DNA of 64,000 bases from Nitrosococcus wardiae (GCF_004421105.1 NZ_CP038033.1:1135659-1199658); one strand, 5' to 3'; positions 20,612-28,721 are shown, counted from the first letter of the stretch. Notes: generated from the letters alone by a model not told the origin. Translations and numbers: made by a program.

Positions 20612-21658
20612 ATGGCCCCACGTACCGCCTTAGTCGTTGATGACTCCAGGGTTGCCCGGATCGCAATCTCTAAATTACTTAAGGAACGCAATTTTAATGT
20701 AGATGACGTTGCTTCCGGTGAAGAGGCTTTGGAGTATTTGGAACACCACCGGCCTGATATTGTTTTTATGGACGTCATGATGCCTGGTATGGGGGGACTG
20801 GAAGCGACCCGCGCCATTTTGTCGCAGGAAGCGACCCGCTCATTGCCTGTGGTGATGTGTACAGGGAAGGAAACCGCAGCCGATCAAAATTTCGCCCTGG
20901 AAGTCGGTGCTAGGGATGTCTTGGCCAAGCCAGCGGGAGAAGAAAATCTAGATCGTGTCCTGCAGGCGCTGGTGACCGATTCTTCAGCCGCGACGGCTAC
21001 TGGAGAGGTGGATGCTTTTGTTCATGAAAGGATGCCCACTGCGACCCAAGGGGTTGATGCCAGGGGAGGGACAGAGACCCTTGCTACCCAAGAGCTTATT
21101 GAGCAAGCAGTCGCTGAGGCCCGTCGGGCGAGCCAAGAGCTAACAGAAGGCATTGCCCGGGAGGTGGCGGAGCGCGTAAGCCGGCAACTGGTTGAAAAAC
21201 TTGTTCCTGAATTAGCCGAACGAGTCGCGAGAGAGACGGCCCAATCAGTGTCCCAGGAAGTTGCTAACAAGGCGCTGGTCGCCGTCCAGGAACAAGCGGA
21301 ACAAAAAGCACAGGCGACGGCCGAAGCGGTTGCCCTAAAAGCCGGTCAGGAAGTGATGGGTAAGGCTGAAGAAGCGGTTAAAGCCATGGCCCGTTCTGCC
21401 AGTGCCCAGGCTGTAGCGGCATTTTTGGAGCAGCAACAAGCCCAATTCCGGGAGACATTGCAAAAGGCTGCCGAGCAAACGGTAGCGGCAGCCGCAGAAA
21501 GGCATGTGGCTTCGAGCTTCTCCCGTTATGTGCAAGAACAGGGCCGGGCTTTGATCCGGCAGATCATGGAGGAGACAGCACAGGAAGAAGCCGTATCAAA
21601 GGAGGCGTCTCAGCAAAACCGCTCGGGTTTGTGGAAGTGGCGTTGGGGGAGGTCCTAA
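20612..21658 (+). CDS. Receiver-domain protein with a long Ala/Glu-rich coiled-coil tail
   Basis: 348 residues. The N-terminal ~120 form a CheY-like receiver: VVDDSRVARIA, phospho-acceptor Asp in DIVFMDVMMPGMGG, MCTGKET, and the conserved Lys in VLAKPA. From about residue 140 to 330 the chain is rich in Ala, Glu, Gln and Val with heptad-like runs (VAEAVA, EEAVKAMARSASAQAV), predicted to be a long amphipathic helix or coiled coil. It has no DNA-binding or enzymatic output domain, so the output is likely a protein- or membrane-scaffolding role. I do not recognise a characterised homologue. A strong terminator follows. Confidence 0.75.
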   Translation: MAPRTALVVDDSRVARIAISKLLKERNFNVDDVASGEEALEYLEHHRPDIVFMDVMMPGMGGLEATRAILSQEATRSLPVVMCTGKETAADQNFALEVGARDVLAKPAGEENLDRVLQALVTDSSAATATGEVDAFVHERMPTATQGVDARGGTETLATQELIEQAVAEARRASQELTEGIAREVAERVSRQLVEKLVPELAERVARETAQSVSQEVANKALVAVQEQAEQKAQATAEAVALKAGQEVMGKAEEAVKAMARSASAQAVAAFLEQQQAQFRETLQKAAEQTVAAAAERHVASSFSRYVQEQGRALIRQIMEETAQEEAVSKEASQQNRSGLWKWRWGRS

Positions 21659-21745
21659 GTTAAAGAGCTTGGCGGATGCTGTTTCTAGGATAATTGCATG
21701 GGGAGGAGGGGGGAAGCTAGCAGGCCGTAAGGGCTGCTATTTTTC

Positions 21746-21787
21746 ATGCCCGGATTGGTAAGGGGAAAACCAATTCGGGCATTTTTT
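21746..21787 (+). terminator. Rho-independent terminator of the receiver/coiled-coil gene
   Basis: 14-base arms ATGCCCGGATTGGT (21746-21759) and ACCAATTCGGGCAT (21769-21782) pair with a single G-T wobble around a 9-base loop, followed directly by a run of T. It ends the transcript of the gene stopping at 21658. Confidence 0.9.
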
Positions 21788-21807
21788 ATAGGGGATAAGG
21801 CAAAAAA

Positions 21808-21831
21808 AAAAGGCTCCTGTTGGAGCCTTTT
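21808..21831. terminator. Second, bidirectional terminator hairpin
   Basis: Perfect 10-base arms AAAAGGCTCC / GGAGCCTTTT with a TGTT loop, preceded by an A-run and ending in T, so it can work on either strand. It lies 21 bases after the first terminator and insulates prmC from upstream transcription. Confidence 0.85.
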
Positions 21832-22146
21832 AATAGGTCTTGAGCCTCTCTCTACTTATTATTTTTATAAAACAGTTATCTTCATTAGGCGCTACTAGAG
21901 TCCGGATCTTCTTTGGAGAGACAAAAGAAAGGAAACTTCAGCCGAAAAGAAAAGGCTTTAAGAATGTGACTACTCATGTCTTCCCCTGCAGGTCTTGAGG
22001 GAGCATGAGCAAACTTTTAGTTATCAGGGTAAGATATCCCATTACCGGATCGTCCTGAGCTAACCTAGCTGACACTATAATCCATTGCGTCAAGGATTGC
22101 AAACCCTGAATCACATTTGACCCATTTTTAATAGATAAGTTTAATT
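21832..22146. other. Intergenic region before prmC, no gene seen
   Basis: About 315 bases of mixed composition between the tandem terminators and prmC. No open frame with a ribosome-binding site and no convincing structured RNA was seen. It probably contains the prmC promoter. The hemA-prfA genes that commonly precede prmC are absent here. Confidence 0.4.
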
Positions 22147-22998
22147 ATGGTGCCCAATATTTCTATTGCCTCGGTGATTGAACTTGCCGCAGACCGCTTA
22201 GCTTCTACGGGCAGCGGGCGCTTAGAGGCCGAGCTGTTGTTAAGTTTTCTCCTTGAAGTAGAGCGAAGTTCCCTCCACGCCTGGCCTGAGCGGGAGTTAA
22301 CGTCGGTTCAATGGAGCCGCTTTGAGCAACTATTGCAGCGCCGAGCCAAGGGGGAACCCTTAGCTTATATCCGTGGCCGGCAAGAATTTTGGTCCTTTGA
22401 CCTGCGGGTCACTGAAGCGACTTTGATTCCCCGCCCGGAAACGGAGCAACTAGTGGAAGAGTCCCTAAAACGGATGGCTTCAGAACAACCCCTTAAAATC
22501 GCCGATTTGGGAACGGGCAGCGGAGCTATAGCGCTGGCCATTGGGAGCGAACGGCCCCGGGCCCAGGTGATTGGGACCGACATTTCAGCCGCCGCCCTTG
22601 CCGTAGCGAGGGAGAATGGGAGGTGCCTAGGGCTTGAAAATGTCACTTTTCGGCGAGGGGATTGGTTTACTCCCTTGGGGGGGGAGCGTTTCCACCTCCT
22701 GGTTAGTAATCCACCCTATATCGCGGAGGGGGATCCCCATCTGACCCAAGGGGGGCTAGAGTTTGAGCCTGACACGGCTTTGATTGCGGGAGACAAGGGT
22801 TTAGGGGCGATACGCCATATTGCCACAGGGGCTCGGGAACACCTGGTTGAGGGGGGGTGGTTATTGCTGGAACATGGCTATGATCAGGGACCGTCCCTTT
22901 TAGAATTGCTTACAACGCTAGGTTACCGGCAGGTGGTGGATTTTTGCGATTTGGCTGGGGTGCCCCGGGTGGTGGTCGGGCAATGGCGGCCTTGCTAA
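22147..22998 (+). CDS. prmC: Peptide chain release factor N5-glutamine methyltransferase
   Basis: SAM-dependent enzyme that methylates the GGQ glutamine of release factors RF1 and RF2. The N-terminal helical domain (AEARLLL-like LEAELLLSFLL, PLAYIRGRQEFW, RPETEQLVE) is followed by the methyltransferase core, with IADLGTGSGAIALAI (SAM binding) and the catalytic NPPY motif (LLVSNPPYIAEGD). 283 residues is normal. ATG 22147 follows an AT-rich leader with no strong ribosome-binding site. Confidence 0.95.
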   Translation: MVPNISIASVIELAADRLASTGSGRLEAELLLSFLLEVERSSLHAWPERELTSVQWSRFEQLLQRRAKGEPLAYIRGRQEFWSFDLRVTEATLIPRPETEQLVEESLKRMASEQPLKIADLGTGSGAIALAIGSERPRAQVIGTDISAAALAVARENGRCLGLENVTFRRGDWFTPLGGERFHLLVSNPPYIAEGDPHLTQGGLEFEPDTALIAGDKGLGAIRHIATGAREHLVEGGWLLLEHGYDQGPSLLELLTTLGYRQVVDFCDLAGVPRVVVGQWRPC

Positions 22999-23061
22999 GA
23001 TTAAGGGAAGTGCAGCCCTCTTCGGTGGTCTTGCCTCGGATAAATTGATAGGTTCCCAAAG

Positions 23062-24078
23062 ATGTCTATGACCCCCGCCCCTCTCAAGGGAGAAGCCCCG
23101 TCTCCCCAATCTCTTGGAATTCCCCGAATACGCATTGCGGTGAGCAGTTGCCTCCTGGGGGAGAAGGTCCGTTTTGACGGGGGCCATAAGCGAGATACTT
23201 ATGTGACTGAAGCCCTGACAGCCTATTTTGACTTTGTTCCCGTTTGTCCGGAAGTGGCCATCGGGATGAGCGTCCCCCGGGAGCCAATTCATATTGTGAA
23301 AACCGAGCAGGGGCTACGGGTGAGGGGTACACGGCATAGGGATCTGGATGTCACCGACAAGCTGCGCCAGTTTGGAGAAGCCATGGCCGAAGAACTGGGG
23401 GATATAGAACTGGGGGATATCGATGGCTATATCTTGAAGAAAGACTCCCCAAGCTGCGGGATGGAGCGGGTGCGGGTTCATGGCACTGGGGGCGCCCCTT
23501 CCCGGACAGGGGTGGGGATGTATGCCCAGGCTTTTATGGCGCGGCGACCCTGGCTGCCGGTAGAGGAAGAGGGGCGTTTAAATGATCCAGTATTGCGGGA
23601 GAACTTTTTTGAGCGGGTTTTTGTCCATTACCGCTGGCGGCAGATGCAGGCGGAGGGAATGACGCCTGCTACTTTGGTGGAGTTCCACAGTCGGCATAAA
23701 TTTGCGGTCATGGCCCATAGCCAAGCGGCCTACCGGCGTTTGGGACGCTTGGTGGCAAAGGCGGGCAGCGAGCCCATTGAAACATTGGCGACAGCCTATG
23801 AGGCGGAATTGATGAGCGCCCTGAAAAAATGCGCCACCCGAAGGGGACATGCCAATGTGCTGATGCACCTGCTAGGATTTTTACGCACCCAGCTAGATAA
23901 AGAAGACCGGGCGGAACTCCTAGAGTCCATTGAAAATTACCGCCTGGGTCTGGTGCCCTTAGTTGTTCCCATCACTTTGCTCAAGCATCATTTCCGGCGC
24001 CACCCCAATCCCTATGTGAACAAGCAATATTATCTTAATCCCCACCCCCCCGAATTGATGCTGCGGAATTTAATCTAA
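23062..24078 (+). CDS. DUF523 and DUF1722 domain protein (YbgA-like)
   Basis: 338-residue two-domain protein. DUF523 is seen in IAVSSCLLGEKVRFDGGHKRD, CPEVAIGMSVPREPI and ILKKDSPSCGMERVRV. DUF1722 starts near residue 200 with HSRHKFAVMAHSQAAYRRLG and ends RHPNPYVNKQYYLNPHP. The function is unknown. In Escherichia coli the DUF1722 protein YbgA is encoded directly next to photolyase, and these families are often co-regulated with photolyase genes. A broken photolyase gene lies ~10 kb downstream here, beyond the accessory region. Confidence 0.88.
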   Translation: MSMTPAPLKGEAPSPQSLGIPRIRIAVSSCLLGEKVRFDGGHKRDTYVTEALTAYFDFVPVCPEVAIGMSVPREPIHIVKTEQGLRVRGTRHRDLDVTDKLRQFGEAMAEELGDIELGDIDGYILKKDSPSCGMERVRVHGTGGAPSRTGVGMYAQAFMARRPWLPVEEEGRLNDPVLRENFFERVFVHYRWRQMQAEGMTPATLVEFHSRHKFAVMAHSQAAYRRLGRLVAKAGSEPIETLATAYEAELMSALKKCATRRGHANVLMHLLGFLRTQLDKEDRAELLESIENYRLGLVPLVVPITLLKHHFRRHPNPYVNKQYYLNPHPPELMLRNLI

Positions 24079-24580
24079 ATTCCTCAATTTCCCCAACTCG
24101 CTTAAATTATTTTCCCTTTGTGCTCTTTTTGTCTTGGTGAAAATTCGGGTAGAGCGTTTCCCTTATTAGCAGAGATACGGTTAGGTTAGATTGAGAAATT
24201 CAGGTCCTGCTACGTCGATATTCGTGTCTCAATTATTCGGGAAATGCTATAGAGATTTCCGCGCTGTTTCTAAGTAGTTACCTTGGAGGGGATGACGGGC
24301 AAACCGTTGCTATAGGTTCCCTGCGCAGGATGATTAAAGTTTGCTAGCGAGAAGACGACGTTGATGGGAGTCTGGCTGTTGTTTGGAAAATCAGTTGCTG
24401 ATCCCCAATCGATAGATAGGTATAATTGGTTGATTTTTAAATCAATATCACGTTATCAAGGCAGATTTACCTGAATGGGCCATTATCATGGCAAAAACGT
24501 CTGAATTATTGGGCAATATCAACTCCCCCAGTAGGCAATGAAAGTGGAGAGCAAAGAGAAATTCGATTAGTTATGGGTTA
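24079..24580. other. Gene-free region upstream of the retron
   Basis: About 500 bases with no supported gene. It includes an AT-rich stretch with the perfect palindrome TTGATTT-TT-AAATCAA (24430-24445) and a 17-codon frame from about 24489 without a ribosome-binding site. The promoter for the retron RNA should lie near its right end. Composition becomes more AT-rich toward the retron. Confidence 0.4.
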
Positions 24581-24725
24581 TGAGCCTTCCCCTTCTACAT
24601 TTGCCGTTGATACTGCGGTAGAGAAACCAATACCTTCCTTTACGCATCCTCGGCTCCCTGGCTACCGTGAGCTTGACTATGCGATTGCGCGTTCATCTTG
24701 CGCAAGGTGCGAGGGGGAAGGCTCA
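24581..24725 (+). ncRNA. Retron msr-msd non-coding RNA (predicted)
   Basis: Directly before the retron reverse transcriptase, TGAGCCTTCCCC (24581-24592) is perfectly complementary to GGGGAAGGCTCA (24714-24725). Allowing one G-U pair the helix extends to 15 bp (24581-24595 with 24711-24725). A pair of distant complementary arms enclosing ~115 bases just upstream of the RT gene is the a1/a2 signature of retron RNAs. Inside are local hairpins: CTAC/GTAG (24595-24598, 24618-24621), CGCAT/ATGCG (24643-24647, 24679-24683) and TTGCGC/GCGCAA (24685-24690, 24700-24705). Total size (~145 nt) fits known msr-msd RNAs. The branching guanosine and the exact msr/msd border could not be fixed. Confidence 0.72.
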
Positions 24726-24726
24726 C

Positions 24727-26226
24727 TTGTCTAAACTACAATTTCATCTAAATAAACCCCTGGAAGAAGCGGCTGCGCAAATAGTTGGTGCGCAAACAGC
24801 TGATGATATCGCAGAAGTACTAGAAGTCCCGAAAGGCCAATTGCTTCACATTCTTTACTCATATCCTGATGAAAAGAAATACATTTCGTTTGACATAAAA
24901 AAAAAGAATGGAGGATATAGAAATATAAAAGCGGCTAAAGGCGGGTTAAGAGTGCTTCAAAGTAAGCTGGCCCCGCTACTTGCTTCCCATTACAGACTAA
25001 AAAATCCTGTACATGGTTTCGTAAAAGAAAGAAATATCGTTTCTAATGCAACGCAGCACAAGCGAAAACGTTACGTGTTTAATGTTGATCTAAGTGACTT
25101 CTATGGAACTATAAATTTTGGAAGGGTTAGGGGGTTATTTAGGGCAAAGCCGTTTGAAATGGGCGAAAAAGCAGCTTCGGTTGTGGCTCAGATATGTATA
25201 TTTAAGAATAGCTTGCCGCAGGGGGCGGCAACCTCGCCAATAATATCTAATTTCATTGCATCGGAGCTTGATCGTAAACTTTCAAGATTGGCCAGGAGAT
25301 ACAAGCTAACGTACACCCGATATGCTGATGATATTACATTTTCTTCTAACAATAGAAATTTCCCAGAGGGAATTGCGTTTTACGATGGAAATAATCCAAT
25401 AACGAACGATTGTTTTGTTGGACAGGTGCTAGAAGAAACCGTTTCTGGCTGTGGGTTTTCAATTAACCATGAAAAAACACGGCTACAAATCCGCGGCGTT
25501 AGACAAGATGTAACGGGTTTGACGGTTAATGAATTTCCGAATGTACGACGTTCATATATCCGCAACATTCGAGCTTTGCTTCACGCTTGGCGGAAATTTG
25601 GTCCAGATGGTGTGGAGGTAATATACAGAAGAAAATATGCAAAAAATAAGTCGCGCCTTGTAGATACCGAAAGACATTATTTCAAGGAAGCCCTATATGG
25701 CATGTTAGCCTTTCTGAGAATGGTTCGAGGCGAAGATGAGTTGTATCTAAAATTGTGTTTGCAAACTGCCGAGCTAGACAAAGCCCCACCGGAGCTTATC
25801 AAGAGAATGAAGGAACAATATAAGATGTACGATGTGTTTATATCTCACGCGAGCGAAGATAAGATAGATATCGTGAGGCCAATATATGACGCATGTAAGT
25901 CTTTGGGAATATCGGCTTTTCTAGATGAAGAAGAAATAGATTGGGGTGACTCGCTAACAGAAGTACTTAATCATGCGTTAGGAAAAAGTAAACTGTTTCT
26001 GGCGGTGTTATCCAACAATTCAGTTGGCAAAAAATGGCCTAGAAAAGAAATAAATGCGGCCTTAGCGCGTCAAATGGATGGCAAGCAAAAGTTTCTTCCA
26101 CTCGTCGTCGGTTCGCCAGATATGGATATTTTTGGATTAACCAATGATCTTTTGTATGTAAACTGGAAAAATAATCCAGACGAGATTGCGGAGAAATTGA
26201 AATTTATACTTAGTAAATATGCCTAA
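24727..26226 (+). CDS. Retron reverse transcriptase fused to a TIR domain
   Basis: 499 residues from TTG 24727. The RT part carries motif-1-like NVDLSDFYGTINFGRVRG, LPQGAATSPIISN and the catalytic TRYADDITFS (YADD 199-202). It has both retron-specific signatures: NAxxH (NATQH, 107-111) and VTG (262-264). From residue ~368 a TIR domain begins (YDVFISHASEDK) with GDSLTEVL and the catalytic glutamate in KWPRKEINAAL (E441). TIR domains of defence systems cleave NAD+, so the fusion is probably an abortive-infection retron, as in described retron-TIR systems. GTG 24667 and ATG 24679 are in frame but lie inside the predicted RNA; TTG 24727 follows the purine-rich a2 arm (GAGGGGGAAGG). The gene is AT-rich against its core neighbours. 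Confidence 0.93.
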   Translation: MSKLQFHLNKPLEEAAAQIVGAQTADDIAEVLEVPKGQLLHILYSYPDEKKYISFDIKKKNGGYRNIKAAKGGLRVLQSKLAPLLASHYRLKNPVHGFVKERNIVSNATQHKRKRYVFNVDLSDFYGTINFGRVRGLFRAKPFEMGEKAASVVAQICIFKNSLPQGAATSPIISNFIASELDRKLSRLARRYKLTYTRYADDITFSSNNRNFPEGIAFYDGNNPITNDCFVGQVLEETVSGCGFSINHEKTRLQIRGVRQDVTGLTVNEFPNVRRSYIRNIRALLHAWRKFGPDGVEVIYRRKYAKNKSRLVDTERHYFKEALYGMLAFLRMVRGEDELYLKLCLQTAELDKAPPELIKRMKEQYKMYDVFISHASEDKIDIVRPIYDACKSLGISAFLDEEEIDWGDSLTEVLNHALGKSKLFLAVLSNNSVGKKWPRKEINAALARQMDGKQKFLPLVVGSPDMDIFGLTNDLLYVNWKNNPDEIAEKLKFILSKYA

Positions 26227-26274
26227 CGATGACGTATATTTAGCATAGTTAGGTCAGCTCTTGTGAATGAAAAT

Positions 26275-26472
26275 AGGGGGAGGCCTTTCCGAAAAACGAG
26301 CTCAGGTCTTGTATAATGCCTTTTTGTCTGGTTCATGTTAATCTTCTATTTACAGATCGGTTTTCATGATTTTTCTATTAGGCTAATTATCAAGATTTCA
26401 GGAATGCACGGCGCGAGACCTAACTCCATGGGTGGGGTGCAGAAATGCATGATACCAGGCCTGACCCCGTAA
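26275..26472. repeat. REP-like sequences between retron and RelA/SpoT gene
   Basis: The 300-base gap holds no gene but several copies of a REP-like core: AGGCCTTTCC near 26281, CTCAGGTCTTG (26301-26311) and, inverted, CCAGGCCTGACCCC near 26456-26469. The outer copies face each other across ~190 bases, as in a REP doublet. The same core flanks the RAYT transposase at 33.4 and 34.4 kb. Confidence 0.55.
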
Positions 26473-26526
26473 CTCCTGGCCAACTCCCCGATTACATTCT
26501 CTCCAGTTGTTATTGATAAAGGCTAG

Positions 26527-27657
26527 ATGAAAGAAAAATACTCGGGAAAAGAGATTATTAAAGCTGGTGAGATGTTTCTCTCCGATAACATATTCGATGA
26601 CATAGATAAGTTCAACAAAGCTATGGATGTACTTTCCTACTGGCGTTTTCAGCACGAATATCCACTAGAGAAAGCACTTTCCATATTAAAAGAAGAAGCT
26701 GGCAACCGTGACAAAGCTGCAATTTTTGCAAAGCGGTTAAAACGTTATGTCTCTATCGTCGCAAAACTGCGACGTTTTCCGAAGATGAAGTTGAAGAATA
26801 TGCAGGATATTGGCGGGTGCAGGGCCATTGTTTCTAATACAAAGAAGCTTTATCAAATAGTTCGGGAGTTGAGAAGACGTCCAGAGTTTAGAAATCAATT
26901 AGGAAAAATTCGATATAAGGACTACATAAAAAAACCCAAAGACGATGGATATAGAGGTTACCACTTAATAGGTAGCTTTGAAGATCAAAGGGGTGATCAC
27001 AAACTAATAGAGATTCAACTAAGGACGACGATACAACATGATTGGGCAACAGCCCTGGAAATAGTCGATCTGTTCACGGGGCAGGCACTAAAGTCAAGCC
27101 AGGGTGAGCAAGACTGGAAGGATTTTTTCAAGCTAGTTTCTGAGCATTTTGCATTAATGGATGAAATTCATTTATTTAACACTAAAAAATATGAAGAACA
27201 ACTAAATGCTTATAAATCAAAAATAGAAAAAAAAACAAAATTCGCAGAAACACGCTTTGAAATCCAGGCCTATGAATCATCCTTAGATGTCGTAAAAAAT
27301 CTCGAAGCTTTTGCTCATTCACTTAAAGCTGCAGACGAGCACATTTCTCAAAGAAAAGTTGAAGGATACGTGTTGCTCAAAGTAGATACCCGGAAGGCGG
27401 AAGTGTCCTCAACGTTATTTGATGATACGGAGAACGAAGAGGCGGAGAAAATGTACCTAGAGTATGAAAAGGAAACAGCAGAAAATAAGGATATAGTTGT
27501 TGCATTAGTATCTACAACTGCGGTAGGAGGTATTAAAGAGGCTTATCCGAACTATTTTGCAGATTCCACTGATTTTTTAAAATATCTCATGCTTATAATT
27601 AAATCTTCGATAAGGCCCAACTTATTTCGTCGAATTTTGAATGAATCAGGGTTATGA
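26527..27657 (+). CDS. RelA/SpoT-type (p)ppGpp synthetase-domain protein
   Basis: 376-residue stand-alone synthetase-domain protein with no hydrolase (HD) domain. Synthetase signatures are intact: KRLKRYVSIVAKL (69-81, nucleotide-binding Arg/Lys and Ser), MQDIGGCRAIV with the Mg-binding Asp94, KDYIKKPKDDGYRGYH (131-146), EIQLRT (162-167) and QHDWA. The C-terminal ~200 residues are helical and charged, ending in KEAYPNYFADSTDFL. It would transfer pyrophosphate from ATP to GDP/GTP or another acceptor. Stand-alone relatives include alarmone synthetases and toxic nucleotide or tRNA modifiers used in phage defence; which applies cannot be told. AT-rich, with AAAGG before ATG 26527, it lies downstream of the retron between REP-like sequences. 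Confidence 0.85.
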   Translation: MKEKYSGKEIIKAGEMFLSDNIFDDIDKFNKAMDVLSYWRFQHEYPLEKALSILKEEAGNRDKAAIFAKRLKRYVSIVAKLRRFPKMKLKNMQDIGGCRAIVSNTKKLYQIVRELRRRPEFRNQLGKIRYKDYIKKPKDDGYRGYHLIGSFEDQRGDHKLIEIQLRTTIQHDWATALEIVDLFTGQALKSSQGEQDWKDFFKLVSEHFALMDEIHLFNTKKYEEQLNAYKSKIEKKTKFAETRFEIQAYESSLDVVKNLEAFAHSLKAADEHISQRKVEGYVLLKVDTRKAEVSSTLFDDTENEEAEKMYLEYEKETAENKDIVVALVSTTAVGGIKEAYPNYFADSTDFLKYLMLIIKSSIRPNLFRRILNESGL

Positions 27658-27714
27658 GTGTAACAAGTTAATCAACTTCGCGCCTAATCAAAGTGGGGTC
27701 TACCATCGAAAACA

Positions 27715-27885
27715 GGGTCAGGCCTTTCTCTATGCTATTTACCAATTCGCGATAATATTTGATTTGTGGTCCGCTTTTTGTGTAAGAAAATCAACGTATA
27801 CTTTTTGCCTTCACTATTCGTCTATCCGGCTGATTACTAAAAGATCGCAGATGCGTATTAGGCAACACCTGATCCCATTGGATGC
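27715..27885 (+). repeat. ~170-bp dispersed repeat, copy A
   Basis: Starts GGGTCAGGCCTTTC and ends CACCTGATCCCATTGGATGC. It matches copy B (28730-28898) over its full length at roughly 80% by eye. The shared blocks include TTTGATTTRTGGTC, GTGTAAGAAAATCAACG, GATCGCAGATRCGTATTA and the 20-base end block. The two copies are direct repeats on either side of higBA. Its REP-like left end belongs to the same family as the RAYT-flanking sequences. The remaining gap to higB (27886-28073) shows no gene. Confidence 0.75.
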
Positions 27886-28073
27886 ATAACCATGCCTGGT
27901 GGTCACCAACACCAACTAATGGTCCTTGATGACAAGGTTTACCCGCCGGTCGGTCGGTGCATCTACGGCGGCCGAACAGATGGGCTGACCAAGTAAATTA
28001 TTCGCGCCGCAAAGCCCCGTCATCCTTAAGCGCGACTCATCGTCCACGTTATGCAGCTCAACCTACCCACTTC

Positions 28074-28102
28074 TTGACATGCGTCACGTGACAGAATACG
28101 CT
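28074..28102 (+). promoter_or_regulatory. higBA promoter with palindromic operator
   Basis: TTGACA (28074-28079) and TACGCT (28097-28102) are separated by 17 bases, a good sigma-70 pair. The spacer contains the perfect palindrome GTCACGTGAC (28083-28092), a likely binding site for the HigA antitoxin, which usually represses its own operon. The expected transcription start falls at or next to the higB ATG (28110), implying a leaderless or nearly leaderless mRNA. Confidence 0.65.
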
Positions 28103-28109
28103 TCCTTGT

Positions 28110-28391
28110 ATGATCAAGACCTTCGCAGATAAGCGCACCCAAGAGCTTTTTTGCAAAGGAGTTTCAAAGAAATTCCCTGCAGATGCTGCTCCAAGGGCAG
28201 CCCGTAAACTTGAATATGTTCATTTGGCGGAACAACTGGGCGATTTGAAAGTTCCGCCTGGTAATCGGCTTCACACGCTTTCTGGCGATCGGAAGGGGCA
28301 GCATGCCATATCAATCAATGCTCAATGGCGTATCTGCTTTCGTTTTGAAAACGGTGACGCATACGATGTTGAAGTGTGCGGCTATCATTGA
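28110..28391 (+). CDS. higB: HigB-type toxin (RelE/ParE superfamily)
   Basis: 93-residue toxin, probably a ribosome-dependent mRNA endonuclease. It begins MIKTFADKRTQELF and contains LEYVHLAEQLGDLKVPPGNRLHTLSGDRKGQ and ISINAQWRICFRFENGDAYDVEVCGYH, the conserved HigB C-terminal half. The toxin gene precedes the antitoxin, the HigBA order, with a 15-base gap to the preferred higA start. No ribosome-binding sequence is visible before ATG 28110, in line with the promoter position. Confidence 0.93.
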   Translation: MIKTFADKRTQELFCKGVSKKFPADAAPRAARKLEYVHLAEQLGDLKVPPGNRLHTLSGDRKGQHAISINAQWRICFRFENGDAYDVEVCGYH

Positions 28392-28406
28392 AATGAGGTG
28401 ACAACT

Positions 28407-28721
28407 ATGGCTATTCCCAACACTACTGGTATGCAACGCAAACCGACTCATCCGGGGGAAATGCTGCGGGAAGATTTTATTCCAGACTATGGGTTGACTG
28501 TAGCGGGTTTGGCCGAAGCGCTCGGTGTATCACGCCAGTCCGTCAATGAACTACTACGTGAACGGCGGGCTGTCAGTCCGGAAATGGCCCTACGGCTTGG
28601 TCGTCTGTTTGGTAACTCTCCAGAGTTTTGGTTGAATGCGCAGCGCGCAATCGATCTGTGGGCGGCAGCTAAGTCAGTTAAAGACGAGATTGCCCGAATC
28701 AAGCCATTGGACGCTGCATAA
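28407..28721 (+). CDS. higA: HigA-type antitoxin (HTH, XRE family)
   Basis: 104-residue antitoxin that binds HigB and represses the operon. A helix-turn-helix is clear: PTHPGEMLREDFIPDYGLTV, then LAEALGVSRQSVNELLRER and ALRLGRLFGNSPEFWLNAQ, typical of HigA/VapI. The frame is open from GTG 28398, but ATG 28407 has GAGGTG eight bases upstream and is preferred. Copy B of the flanking repeat begins nine bases after the stop codon. Confidence 0.93.
   Translation: MAIPNTTGMQRKPTHPGEMLREDFIPDYGLTVAGLAEALGVSRQSVNELLRERRAVSPEMALRLGRLFGNSPEFWLNAQRAIDLWAAAKSVKDEIARIKPLDAA

Noticed and set aside
24667-24690. GTG 24667 or ATG 24679 as the retron RT start
   Set aside because: They fall inside the predicted msr-msd RNA, have no ribosome-binding sequence, and the residues they add do not look like an RT N-terminus. 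TTG 24727 is better supported.
27641-27889. 82-codon plus-strand frame after the RelA/SpoT gene
   Set aside because: It runs through the dispersed repeat, has no recognisable domain and starts inside the upstream gene; treated as non-coding.
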